64,000 nucleotides of DNA from JANXQG01 sp963804375. GTDB lineage: Bacteria > Planctomycetota > Planctomycetia > Pirellulales > Thermoguttaceae. Under the pieces are notes generated by a model. The model searched no databases, was not told the DNA's origin, and saw only the letters and a list, made by a program, of their open reading frames with translations. Positions 46,071-57,900 of the stretch are shown piece after piece; within the stretch, counting starts at the first letter, position 1, and each line of letters starts with the position of its first letter. The stretch covers positions 124,001-188,000 of the forward strand of contig CAWDQE010000021.1 of the NCBI GenBank assembly GCA_963804375.1. Reading direction: 5' to 3'. A program made the translations under genes and the position numbers.

Positions 46071-46100
46071 TTGACAATGAAAATCAATGGGTTTAACATC
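46071..46100 (+). promoter_or_regulatory. Sigma-70-like promoter for the SDR operon
   Basis: TTGACA, 18-bp spacer, TAACAT, 43 bp before the SDR start. Back to back with the minus-strand promoter, so a single regulator could control both operons. Confidence 0.5.
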
Positions 46101-46143
46101 GAAGGCCGAATCTTGCATCTCCGATCGATCCGAGGAATGATTC

Positions 46144-46944
46144 ATGAATGTGGAGAAAATCATTGACTTCGCGGGACGGAGCGCACTGGTCACCGGAGCG
46201 GCCGGCGCCATCGGCCAGGCGATTGCCAAGGGGTTGACGGCCAACGGTGCGAGCGTATTTCTCACGGACGTGAATTCAGGGGCACTGGAGGCAGCGGTTG
46301 CCGCAATCCCCGTTGAAAAGGACCGTGTCCACGGTTTGGCGGCAGATGTTGCCGATGAGCCGCAGGTCTGCGGACTTGTTGCCGCGGCCAAAACGGCGCT
46401 GGGCGGGCAAATCGACATCCTGGTGAATGTGGCTGGCATCGTTGCGCAGGGCAAGGTCGAAGACATCTCGATCGAGCAGTGGGAGAAAGTCTTCGCCGTC
46501 AACTGCCGCGGCACGTTCCTGCTGACCAAGCACGTCGTGCCGCTGATGAAGGCCGCAAGGTACGGAAAAATCATCAACTTCTCGTCAAAGTCTGGAAAGA
46601 CCGGTTCGGCGCTGATGAGCCACTACTCGGCGGCCAAGGCGGCCGTCATCGGTTTCACGCAGTCGCTCGCCTATGAACTGGCCGACTGCGGCATCACGGT
46701 GAATTGTCTCTGTCCGGGCATCACTGAGGACACCGGCGTCTGGAACACCGTCAGTGCCGGCTACATCCAGAACCTCGGCAAGAGCCGCGACGAGGTGGTG
46801 AAGCAGTTCACCTCCAAAGTCCCACTCAAGCGCCTGGCGAAAATCGATGACATTGTGGCGGTCACGCTGTTTCTGGCCAGCAACGGCGCAGACTACATCA
46901 CCGGCCAGGCGATCAACGTCACGGGCGGTCGCGAAATGCACTAG
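46144..46944 (+). CDS. Short-chain dehydrogenase/reductase
   Basis: 266 residues, classical SDR: cofactor motif TGAAGAIG, NVAG after the fourth strand, catalytic Ser in INFSSKSG, YSAAK, and CPG near 195. Asp in FLTDVN after strand 2 predicts NAD rather than NADP. First gene of a three-gene dehydrogenase operon, 17 bp before the alcohol dehydrogenase. Probably oxidises a sugar alcohol or sugar acid. Confidence 0.85.
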   Translation: MNVEKIIDFAGRSALVTGAAGAIGQAIAKGLTANGASVFLTDVNSGALEAAVAAIPVEKDRVHGLAADVADEPQVCGLVAAAKTALGGQIDILVNVAGIVAQGKVEDISIEQWEKVFAVNCRGTFLLTKHVVPLMKAARYGKIINFSSKSGKTGSALMSHYSAAKAAVIGFTQSLAYELADCGITVNCLCPGITEDTGVWNTVSAGYIQNLGKSRDEVVKQFTSKVPLKRLAKIDDIVAVTLFLASNGADYITGQAINVTGGREMH

Positions 46945-46961
46945 AGATGGAGGCCTGTCCT

Positions 46962-48006
46962 GTGACAACTATGAGGGCGGTCGTCTATCACGGCCCGCGC
47001 GACGTGCGTTGTGAACAAGTGCCGCTTCCTGGATGCGGTTCCGATGAGATCCGGGTGAAGGTGGACGCGTGCGCGGTCTGCGGATCGGATTGGAAGGCCT
47101 ACCAATCGGGCAACCCGCGCATGAAGCCGCCCATTGTCCTGGGCCACGAATTCACGGGCCTGATCGAGACCGTAGGCGGCCAGGTAAGCGGTTATGCCGT
47201 CGGTGAACGCCTGGTGATGGCGACCAGCATTTCCTGCGGCGAGTGTCTCTATTGCCGGCGCGGCTGGCGGAACTTGTGTACCGATCTGCGGCCCATGGGT
47301 TTTCATTACGATGGCGGCATGGCTGAGTTCGTGACGGTTCCGGCACGCGCCGTGCAGCAAGGCCACGTCGTCAAGGTACCTGCCGGCGTCGCGGCCATCC
47401 ATGCCGCACTGTCCGAGCCATTGAGTTGCTGCGTGAACGCCGCCGGGAATTGTGCCATTGCGAAGGATGATGTCGTGGCCGTGCTCGGGGCCGGGCCGAT
47501 GGGCATTCTCAACGCTTGTGTTGCCCGCGAGCATGGCGCAGCCAAGATCATCCTCAGCGAACCCAATCCTGTGCGCTGCGCCAAGCCGAGGTGTTCGGGT
47601 TCGCTCGGCTGGTGAATCCCGCCAGTGAAAACCTTGCCGAGGTGATAAAAGACGAAACCAACGGCTACGGCGCCGACGTGGTCATTGTCGCCGCGCCCGC
47701 CGCACAGCCGCAGGAACAAGCTGCGGCGCTGGTGCCGAGCGCGGAACGGTTTGCCTTTTTGCGTCGCTGCCGTCCGGCAAAAGCATGCTGTACTGCGACA
47801 GCCGGCCGATTCACTACGGCGAGCTGCGCATCGTCGGCAGCAGCGATTCGACGGCGGCCCACGTCGAGCGCACGGTGCAACTTATTGCCGGCGGCTCGCT
47901 GCCGATGGAGAAGATCGTCAGCCACGTGCTGGGGCTCGACGACATTCAGCGTGCGCTGGCCTTGATGGAAAGCGGCGAGGCGCTTCGCACGGTGCTTGTG
48001 CCCTAG
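46962..48006 (+). CDS. Zinc-dependent medium-chain alcohol dehydrogenase (two frameshifts)
   Basis: Sorbitol/threonine dehydrogenase type, about 345 residues if two frame changes (near 47585 and 47750) are bridged. Catalytic zinc ligands in CAVCGSDW and GHEFTG, structural zinc cysteines in CGECLYCRRGWRNLC, Rossmann motif VLGAGPMGILNA. Later pieces continue as FGFARLVNPASENLAEVI, then GTVCLFASLPSGKSML, and HVLGLDDIQRALALMESGEA. GTG at 46962 lies a normal distance after GGAGG; ATG 46971 is an alternative. Confidence 0.72.
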
Positions 48007-48064
48007 CAGGGGATTGCACTCAAGTGCAGCGATTGTCCATTGTTGTGACAGGAGACTTTGATCC

Positions 48065-48816
48065 ATGGACCTGAAACTGAAGGACCGAGGCGTGCTGGTG
48101 ACCGGCGGTTCGCGCGGCATCGGCAAGGCAATTTGCCTGGCTTTTGCGGCAGAAGGCGCAAAGGTCGGCGTCAACTACCTCAAGGGCCGCGAGGAAGCCG
48201 AATCCGTCGCCGACGCGATTGGTCGTCGGCAGGCCATCGCGATCCCCGGCGATCTGGCGAAGGCCGAAGCAATCAAGGCGATGTTCGATCAGTTCGAAAG
48301 GGCGTTTGGCCCGTTGGACGTGCTTGTCAACAATGCCGCTTACTGCCCGAGCGGCCCCATCGAGAGTTACACGCGCGAAGAGTGGGAGTACACGTTTGCC
48401 GTCAATGTCACCGGCGCATTTCGCGCCAGCCAGGAGCTCATCACGCGTCTTCGCGCCGCGGTGCGCGGGGAACGATTGTGAATGTCGTCTCGCAAGCGGC
48501 ATTCCTCGGTTCCACGTCCGGTCACCTTCCTTACGACGCCAGCAAAGGCGCTTTGGTTAGCATGACCCGCTCCATCGCCCGTGAAGTTGCCAAGGAAGGC
48601 ATCAACGTCAACGCCGTGGCGCCGGGCATGGTCATGACAGAGATGGTCGCCAGGATCTGGGAAGAGCGAAAAGAGACGTACCTCGCTCGCATCCCTCTGG
48701 GCCGGATCGCCCAACCGGAGGAGATCGCCAACGTCGTGGTTTTCCTTGCATCGAATGCCGCGAGCTACATGACCGGCGCAACTGTGGACGTGTCAGGGGG
48801 CGTGCTCATGCGATAG
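48065..48816 (+). CDS. Short-chain dehydrogenase/reductase (one frameshift)
   Basis: About 250 residues over two frames that meet near 48465. First part: TGGSRGIGKAICLAFAAEGA, NNAAYC, FAVNVTGAF. Second part: GTIVNVVSQAAFLGS, catalytic YDASKGALVSMTRS, VNAVAPGMVMTEM, SYMTGATVDVSGGVLM. Third gene of the operon. Similar in length to FabG-type SDRs; substrate unknown. Confidence 0.75.
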
Positions 48817-48826
48817 TTGCAGAGGT

Positions 48827-51446
48827 CTATTCCAACGTCGGCCGGGCGATCTCGCCACGGAGTTGGGCCTCGCCGCCCTCTTTCTCGTAGACGCCGTAGA
48901 ACAACGACAAGCAGTCCAACCAGAGCGTCAGCCGGTGCATCTCCTCGGCGGAGAGTTTTACATCGTAGTGGCCTTTATTGAGCACCTGGTAAAGTTTCGA
49001 GGCCCGGGCCCCGAACCGGCCGGGAGTCGTGCGATAGCCGTCGCCGTAGTCGTGGAAACCGTACTCCTGGACCAAGTTAGCGTAGGAGGCGTACCAACGG
49101 CCCGTCAGCGGCCGGCTCGCCAGACTCATCGTCTTACCGGCATTCTGGGCGTGACACTGGACGCAGTGGCGATCGAGCACCGGTTGCACCAGCCGCGGGT
49201 AGCTGAAGGGATTCGACCCGTCCACATCGGGCTTCAGGCGAGAGGGCTCGCGACGCATCGCCAGAGGCCCGCTGCCGACAGGTTGTGGAGAGCGATGTTT
49301 CGGCTCGTGGCAGCCAGCGCACACCAGCCGCTCACCCTCGTGCAGATAGGTCGCCGAGCGCATCGACTGCATGGCCAGCCCCTTGGCGTCCACCGCCTGG
49401 AAGAAGATCTCGCGATTGGCGGGTACGACGAATTGAGCGCTGCCGTCGGGCTCGACCGGCGCGGTGCCCAGGACGTACCGGACGGGGACGACCGAATCGC
49501 CCGCCGTGGCCACACGGAGCCCCGTCTCATGTGGAGGGCCGCCCGAGGGAACCGACATCGGCAGCAACTGCAGCACGCGGATCTCTTTGATCCGGGTGCC
49601 GGCGGGCCAAGGTTTCAGGCTGTCGTACACATTGACCACGGCCAGCGTCGCCTCGGGCGAGTGGTCAGGCTTCGGCGCCCGCGTGGCCGGGTTACTCTCC
49701 GACCCACGTTTGACCAGCTCGGGAGCAATCGGCGGTCTGACCGTGGGCCGCACCGGGATCGGACTCAGGCAAGCGATCTCCGGGTCGCGATAGATCAATT
49801 CCCTGTTGCCGAAACTGTCCACCAGGTAGATCCCGTAGTTTCCCGGCTGGTACGGGCTGCCCTGCGTCCCTGCGCCGGGCTTCATCATCGCGTCGTAGAC
49901 GCAGAGGTAGTAGTCTTCGCTGAGCGGCCGGGCGGTGCCATAGACCTGGGCGCCGCCCTGACTTTCGGGGAAGCCGACCTCGGGTGTGATCCGCCGGACA
50001 GGGGCCATGGCGTCGTCGTCGGCAACGTGCGGATCGATCAGCACGAGCGAGCCGTAGGCCTGGCCGTGGTGCGGGGCGGCCGTGGCCACGAATTTGTGTG
50101 ATCCGGGGATCGCGCGGCAGTCCAGTTCCATGTCGGGCCGGAGGTTGCGCGGGGCGAAGTTGCCGTGCACCGCGCGGGAGTCCCGCCCGTCGAGCGTCGT
50201 GATCCACGGCAGATGCGCCGTGCAACCAAATCGATCGACGTAGTCCCACCGTGTGTAAATGATCCGGCCGTCGTGCGTCACGCTGGGGGCCCATTCGTTC
50301 GTCTCGTGGAAGCTCAGGCAGGTGATGTCGCTGCCGTCGCCGGCCATGTCGTAGAGCGTGTACGTGGGGCAGACGCGACCGCACCGCAGATAGCCCCCGC
50401 GGCGCTCCGACATGAACGCGATCCGGCCGTTAGGCAGCCAACATGGATCGAAATCGTTCCACGTGCCATCGGTCAGTTGCTCGAGTGCGGAACCGTCGAG
50501 GTTGACCTTGAAGATGTGGAAGCAGCGGCCTTCCGCCCAATGGCCCCGCGTCGGATCGGTGTGGTGCCGGTGGCGTTTGTCGCCGTTGCACTCGACGTAG
50601 GAGAAAACGACGGTCTTGCCGTCATAGGAAAGATCGGGAGCGAGGAACGAGCCGCCCTGGGTGTCGGGCCCGGAGACGTTGCCTTCTCCGTCGAAGGACA
50701 ACGGCGGCGGGATGCTCGGGCCGCCGGCGAGTTTTTGGCCCTTGAGCCGGCCCTGGCGGAGCACGGCATCGGCTGAGCACGTCGCGCAGTTGGGGCTTGG
50801 GACCGAAGGGGTCGGAGAGGACGTACAATCCGCCGCCGGGCTGGGCGGCCATGCCGTAAAACTGGTCGCACATGTGGTCGTAGAGTGAACGATGCCGCTT
50901 GATGAACAGCAGTTGGTCGAAGCTCAACAGCGGGTTGCGAAAGGCGATCTGGCGGCGGACTCGACAGGCGTTGGCGAACAAGGCATAGCGGGCCCCGGCG
51001 CGGCTCGGGTCGATCGCCGCATTGGCCGCCTGGAGCCCGGCCAGCTCCTGCTCCAGCGCGGCAAGTCGCGTGGCGGCGGCGGTTCGCTTCAGATCGGCCA
51101 GCAGCGCGGCGGTCCGGCGCAGCACGACGTCGGCGGGGTCGCGGTCGCCGTCGCAGATCAAGGCCTCCGGCCGGAACGTCTCCTTGGCCACTCGGGCGAA
51201 ATGTCCGCGGTTGGCGACGTCGTTGCGGAGGGCCTCGAACTGGCTTTCCCACTCCTGCTCCATGACGGCGTTGCCGGCTGTGGCCAGAAACTCCGGCATC
51301 CCTTTCATCGAAAGCAGAATCGCGTGGCGGAACTGCCTGGTTTCCGGCACGTCAGCGGCAGCGATTTCCGCCCACAACATGGCGGCGGCGAGGGCCCCAA
51401 AGGCAGCGAGGAAGCGTTGGGCTTGGGCACGGGTAACTCGTGTCAT
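48827..51446 (-). CDS. HzsA-like haem-binding beta-propeller protein, paralogue 3 (one frameshift)
   Basis: About 870 residues after bridging a frame change near 50775. Signal peptide (FLAAFGALAAAMLWAEIAAA), helical N-terminal part, then RNPLLSFDQLLFIKRHRSLY, a PD40-type propeller (FDPCWLPNGRIAFMSERRGG, VTHDGRIIYTRWDYVDRFGC), and two haem c motifs, CAGCH and CVQCH. Closest in layout to paralogue 2. Convergent with the SDR operon, ten bases from its stop. Confidence 0.78.
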
Positions 51447-51907
51447 GGGTTCGACCCTCCCGATGACGGGTGAGGTAATGCTTGTCGAGTCGTTGGCCGC
51501 AAGCAGCCTTATCGAGCCGGCATGGGCTGTATTGGTCTGGTGGGAAGGTTTTGCGGCGCTTTGGCGGTCGGCTAGGCAGGATGATTGAGGGGTTGGGCTG
51601 CGGCTCTATTGTAATGTGCCGGTGGGGTGGCAATCAATAGCGGCCTTGCTAACGAAAGTTGGGGTGGATTGTCCGCTCGTGGATCGTCTCGATAACGGCG
51701 ACCGACCAGCAGATCACTCCACGTCCGCCCAATTTTTCTCCAGCGCGATTTCAAGGGCGGCCAGGGCCTTCACAGATCGTCATCCATCGAGGGGTCAGAG
51801 CCATGCCCGCTCACCCACCAGGGTGAGTTGGCGCAGCCTCATGGAATTGGCGATTCTGGCGATTAGGCTTGCGGAACCTCCGACGCAATTCCGTACGAAA
51901 CCCGTAT
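51447..51907. other. Intergenic stretch without recognisable genes
   Basis: Upstream region of paralogue 3 and downstream region of the giant adhesin-like gene. No frame with family motifs on either strand. Confidence 0.4.
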
Positions 51908-54900
51908 TTAGCACTGAGTTCTAATCCCTTTCCGCCGCCGCCAGACGCCAAATCCCGTAACCAACCCCCCCGCCAACAGCGCCAGGGTTCCCGGCTCGGG
52001 AACGGCTTGGGCCGTTGGTGAGGCTGCTGACAAGGCTAGAGGGGAGGCGACGGCCGACGAGGAATCGAAGGCTGCCAGGTCGCCGCCGACGGTCAAGCTC
52101 GTCCCGTCGGCAAGGGCCTCATTGTTCGTGAGCACCAACGTGCCGTTGAGCACGGTCGTTCCACCCGTGTAGGTGTTCGTGCCGGAGAGCACCAGCGTAT
52201 TAGCGCCCAGCTTCACTAGCCCGAGCGTGTTCCCGCCGGGGTTTGCAATGTCGCCGCCGTAGGTCAGAGTTCCTCCGCTGGCATTGGTGGTGTCGATCCC
52301 GAGGTTGGCGCCGGAGTTCCAGCCTACGGTGCTGCCCGCCTGGCCGCCGAGGCCGGCCAGCAGGCCGCCGATGGTGCCGTTGCCGGACGTACCCTTGGTG
52401 AACTGATTCGGGCCGCCCGCATTGACCGCCAAGGTTGCCCCGCTCCCCACGATCACCATGCCGGAAGGCGGCATCGCCCCGGTATTGGCAAATTGCAACA
52501 CGCCGCCGTAGATCGTCGTGCCGCCGCTGTAGGTGTTCGCGCCGGAGAGGATCTGCGTGCCGGGCCCGTTCATGACCAGCTCGATGGTGCCCGCCCCGCC
52601 GGCAATCGTGCCGCCGAAGCGGCTGACGCCGCTCGGACTGAGGGTCAGGGTCCCCGCAGAGCCGAAATAACTGTTGATGATGCTCCCCACTCCGGCGCCC
52701 GGATTGTAGTCCGACAGTCCGGCGACCTGCTGGCTGACGCCGCCGAGGTCCAGGGTCGCACTGGCTGCGATCGAGACGTTCGTCACCGTCGGCAGCACAT
52801 TCGTGCTGCTGGGCAAGAGTTGGTTGCTGAAGGCGTACCAGTGCCACGAACCGCCGGCGATCATGGTGGCGTCGTTGCTCTCGGTAATCGTCAAGACCCC
52901 GTTCGTGCCGGCCGTGTACTGAAAATCGATGTAATTGCCGGTAGAAATGGTCTCCCCGGTGCCGGTGAGAGCGCCCTGGTCTTCGTTGTACGTGCCCGAC
53001 AGCGAGGTGACGCCGCTGGAGAACGTGAAGTCGGCGGTGCGACTATCCGTATCGTTGCCATACGCGCGATAGTACACCCGCGCGTCGTAGTTTTGCCCGG
53101 GCACCAATCCCGAAACCGTCAGCGTGACCGTGCCGGTGGGGTTGACGTCGGTGCCTTCATAGAAGGAATTGCTCAACATGTTGTACGTCGCTTGACCAGC
53201 AGCGGGCTGGAAGCCGGCCACGAAGCCGCCGCCGGTAGCGTGCGCTATGGGCGTGAACGCCCAACTGCTGCCGAGGATTCCTGTGCCCTGCGGGGGGGTG
53301 GCGGCACCCGGGTACGGGACCCCGGTAAACGTGGCCCCGTTGATGGAAAGCGTACCCGCCTGGTTGAAGGCCAGGGCCTCGGTGTAGGCGTTGGAGGCAA
53401 TGCCTGAGTTGGCATCGCTCGTGAACGATATCGGATTCGGATTCAAGCCGGGGCTGAAGACATTCTGCGTTTGCAGTTGCAGCGTGCCGCCCTGGATCAC
53501 GGTGGGGCCGCCATAGGTATTGACATTGGTCAGGACCAGCGTACCAGCCCCGATCTTCGTCAATCCTCCCGAGTTGGAATTGTCCAAGGTGTTGGCGAAG
53601 ATCACGTTCTGGCCGCCAGTCTGGCTGGTGTCGATGCTGATCGGGCCGGTGCTGTTCTTGATGAAGTTGGAATAGTCGACGTTGCCGCTGACGAGGCCAT
53701 ACTGGAGCGTGCCGCCGCGGAAGGTGACAATGCCGTTGGTGGGCAGGGCCGAAAAATTGTTCACGTTGAGCGTGCCGCCATTGATCGTGGTTGCGCCGGT
53801 ATAGTTATTGTTGGTGCCGAGGATCAGCGTGCCGGCGCCGCGCTTGTTCAAGCCGCCCGTGTTGGAAACGTCTAGAGAGTAGTTGCTGAAGGTCACGGTC
53901 TGGCCGTTGGTGTCGATCGAGATCGGGGCGGTGCTATTGAAGATCTGGCCGGAGTAATCGATCGGTGCGCCTCCAATAACGGTGTTGGCGGTGTACTGGA
54001 GCGTGCCGCCGCCGAAGCTGATGGTGCCGCCGGAGGGGATCGCGGCGGGGTTGTTCAGGCTGAGGGTGCCGCCGTTGATGTTGGTCACGCCCTGGTAGCT
54101 GTTTGCGCCGCTGAAGACCACGAGGCCGCCGTTGATGTTGGCGGCGCCGCCGTAGCCGTTGTCGCCGCCGAGGGTCAAAACGCCGGCGCTGCCGCCCGTC
54201 AAGGTCAGAGCACCGTCCCGCCAATGCTGCCAGCGATGGTGAAGGTGTAGTTCTGGGCGTTGAGCGTGGCTGCGGGGGCGGAGATCGTAATCTGGCGGTT
54301 GGCGCCCAAGACGACATTGTTGGCCGCAGCCTGCAAGGTGCTGGCGGCCGTACCGGCAAAGGTGATGCTATTGCCGGTCCCCAGCACGGCGTCGGCGGTG
54401 ATGGCCAGCGCGCCGCTGAGGATCGTCGTACCGCCCTGGTAGCTGTTGGCCGTGTTGGTGAGCGTCAGCACGTCGCCGGCAGTGGGCCCGCCGGGGATGC
54501 CCTTGAAGAGTCCCCCCGCGCCGGAAATGGGGCCCGCCGCCACAAGGTTGTTGCCCGCGGTCCCGTCCAGGGCGCTATTGGTCGTCAGGGCGATCGGGCC
54601 CGTGAGCGTGTACGTGCCGTAGCCGCCTTCGGCGTAGATCGCCGCACTGTTGAGCGCGAAACCGTTGGGCACCGTCGCCGGCCCGCTGCTCCAACTAAGC
54701 TCCACGTAGCCGCTATTGCTGATGGTGATCGTGCCCGTCCCCAATGCGGAGGCGTTGCCCATTTGCACGTAGGTGCCGTTGATGTTCGTGCCGCCGCCAA
54801 AAGTGTTCGTGCCGGTCACAAGCAGACCGCTGCCGTTGCCGGAGCTGACAGCCAAGGTGAGCGTGCCCTTGCCGTTGCTTAAGGCAGTGCCCAGTGACAA

Positions 54901-57900
54901 TTCCGCCGGGGTGGCCGGCGCCAGAGACAGGTTCAACACCACGGCCTTACCCGCCGCCTGGCTGGTGATCAGGCCGCCGCTGAGGGCCGACGCGGAAATC
55001 ACGTTCAGGTTGTTGCTGTAACCGTTAAGGTCAAAGGTCCCGCCGCTGACGGAAAGGGCCGAAGTCTCGGGGACGCCGGCTTGTTTCTGCAATTGCAGCA
55101 CGCCCGCGACGAGGGTCGTCGCGCCGCTGTAGGCATTGTTGCCGCCGAGGGCCAGCGTGCCCGCGCCGAGTTTGGTCAGTCCGCCCGAATTGGACCCGTC
55201 CAGCACGCCCGCGAAGGTCACGTTCTGACCGCCGGTGTCGATGGCGATCGGGCTGGCGCTATTCTTGATCCGGCCGGAGTAGTCGGTGAGGTTGCCGGCG
55301 GTGTACTCTAGCGCACCGCCGCCGAAGGTGATCAAAGCGCTGGCGGGCAGGGCCGCGGAAGTGCCCAGGTTGAGCTCGCCGCCGTTGATGTCAAGCGGCC
55401 CGCCGAAGAAGTTCGCGCCGTTCATGGCCAGCGTGCCCGCCCCGAGCTTGGTCAGACCGGCCGTATTGCTCGCGGCCAGGCCGCCGTTGAGGGTCACCAC
55501 CTGCCCGTTGGTGTCCAGGGCGATGGAACTGGTGCTACTGGTGATCTGGCTGGAGTAATCGACGGTGTTGCTGGCGGAGAATTGCAGTGTGCCGCCGCCG
55601 AAGGTGATGTTGCCCGTTCGCGGCAGCGCGGCCGAGCCGGCCAGCGACAGGTCGCCGCCGTTGACGGCGGTCCCGCCCGTGTAGCTGTTGCTGCCGCCGA
55701 GCGTCAGCGCACCTGCGCCGACCTTGGTGAACGAACCGCCGCCGCTGAGCGCCCCGGTATAGGTCGAGCTCTGGCCGTTGCCGCCGACCGTAAGGGCCAA
55801 CGGGTTGGAGGCGCTGTCCGCCAGGGGGAGGCCGACGCTGCCACTCAGCCCTCCCAGGGTGAAGGCGTGGGGCACGACCGACGGACTGAAAACGACCATG
55901 GTGGTGCCCGCCGGTGCGTAGAGCGTAGCGTCCGAGAGCGCGCCCGAGTTGCCCAGGACGACCGTACCCAGCCCGAGGCTCGCGGTGCCGGTGAAGGTAT
56001 TGACGCCGCTCAGGAGCAGCGAGGAGATGAAGTTGCCCTCGAACGCCACGTTCACGATGCCGGCGCCGTTTTGGATCGTGCCGCTGAAGGTGGTTGCCGC
56101 GTTCTCGGGGGCGGCCAAGGCCAGCGTGACGTTGCTGCCGCCGGAGCTGTTGGTCACCGTTCCGCCCCCGCCGCTGCCGTCGGCCAACGTGGCCACCTGC
56201 TGGCTGGTCCCGTCCAGGTCGAGCGTGGCAGTCTTGGCGAGCGAGAGCGCGGTGCTGCCGGGCAACTGGCCGGCCCCGATCATTTGCAGGGTGCCGGCAT
56301 TGATGACGGTGGGGCCGCCATAGGTGTTGATGCCGCCCAAGGCAAGGGTGCCGGCGCCGTACTTCGTCAGGCCGCCGGAGCCGTTGAGCGTCAAGACCGG
56401 GCTCAGACGGATCGTGGAGCCGCCCACGGTCATGTTCGGCGGCGAGCTATAACTGCCCGGGTCGGTGATGACGATGCCGTTGATATGACCGGCGCTATTC
56501 AGCGTGGCATAGGCCGCGCCGCCGCCGCTGCCGGCGCCGCCGCTAACGATGACGGGCGGCGGGGTGGCAAAGACCGTGGTGTTATCCGCCCTCTGAATGC
56601 TCGCGGAGCTCAAGCCGCTGTTGGATACACCCAAGAGCGACTGAGTGATCGCGATATTGTTTCCCTGGGTGTCGATTACGACCCCGCCGTAATAGACGTT
56701 GACGTTTGCCGCGGGCGTCGCGCCCAGGAAACTCGCGCTGCTGGCACTGGCCTGCAACGTGCCGCCGTTGAAGTTGACCGCCGTGTTGCTCGACCCGGAC
56801 AAGGCGGGAACGTGCAGGGTCCCCGAGTTGAGATTGATCGTCGCCGTCCCGTTGCCCATCGCCAGCGCACCTAAAGCCTGCACGAGCCCGCCGTTCAGGT
56901 TCAGGACGGCAGTGCCCGGACCCGGAGTACCAGGTGCCCCGGCGGAAGCGCCGCCCAGGTAGACGTTGCTGGCGGCATTCGCGGTGAGGGTGCCTCCACT
57001 GATGGTGTAGGCGCCGGACCCGCTGGCGGCGCCGAGATAAAAGCCGCTGCCGCTGCCGCCCTGCGAGACCAGTCCACCCGTCTGGTAGACCGTCCCCGTG
57101 CCGGCGGCCCCCGAGCCGATCGTGGTGTTGGCGGCGGAGGAGATGGTTCCGGCCGTGACTAGGGTGCCGGTCCCGCCCACCGCCACGTTCAGCCCCGCGC
57201 TGCCGCTGGCGACGGTGCCGCCCGCGGCGACGATCAGCACGCCGTTCAAGCTCGGCCCGGCGAAGAGGTTGAGCGTGCCGCTGTCGGTCAGGTTGGTGGA
57301 GGCGGACATGGTCCCGGCCAGATTGAGGGTCGTGCCGGGTCCGATCGTCAGTCCGCCGCTGCCCGAGATGTTCGGGACGTTGATCGTGCCTGCCCCGCCG
57401 ATCCTGAGCGGATAACCGCCATTGTTGACGCCGCCCGCCAAGGTGAGCTGGCCCGCGGCGGCGGCGATCGTGCTGGAACCGCTCAGCGTGACCAGCCCGG
57501 CCCAACTATTCGTCCCGCTCAGGCTGTCCAGGGCCGCCGGGCTGGCCGTGGTCCCGCTGCCCGCCAGTGACAGCGGCATGGCCGACAAGGCCAGGCCCCC
57601 TTGCAACTGCAAGGAGGCCCCGGAGGCGACCGAAACGCTGGACGAAACCCCCAAGGCGGCGGCATTGGAGATGTTCAGGATGCCTCCGTTGACGGCAACC
57701 GGGCCTTGGAACGAGTTCGCACTTTGCAGGAAGACCGTGCCGCTGCCGCTCTTGACGATGCCCGTCGTGCCCGCGATCCCCACCGTGCCGCTGGAATTGC
57801 TCAGCGTGTAATTGACGGCGTTATTGTTGAACGTGACCAAGTTGGGCTGCACGCCGCTGGCCTGGATCACCACCTTCGCGTTGCTGACTGTGCCGCCGGT

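Noticed and set aside
36360..51446. Anammox metabolism
   Set aside because: Only alpha-subunit-like propeller proteins are present; no beta/gamma-type hydrazine synthase or hydroxylamine-oxidoreductase-like genes are seen.
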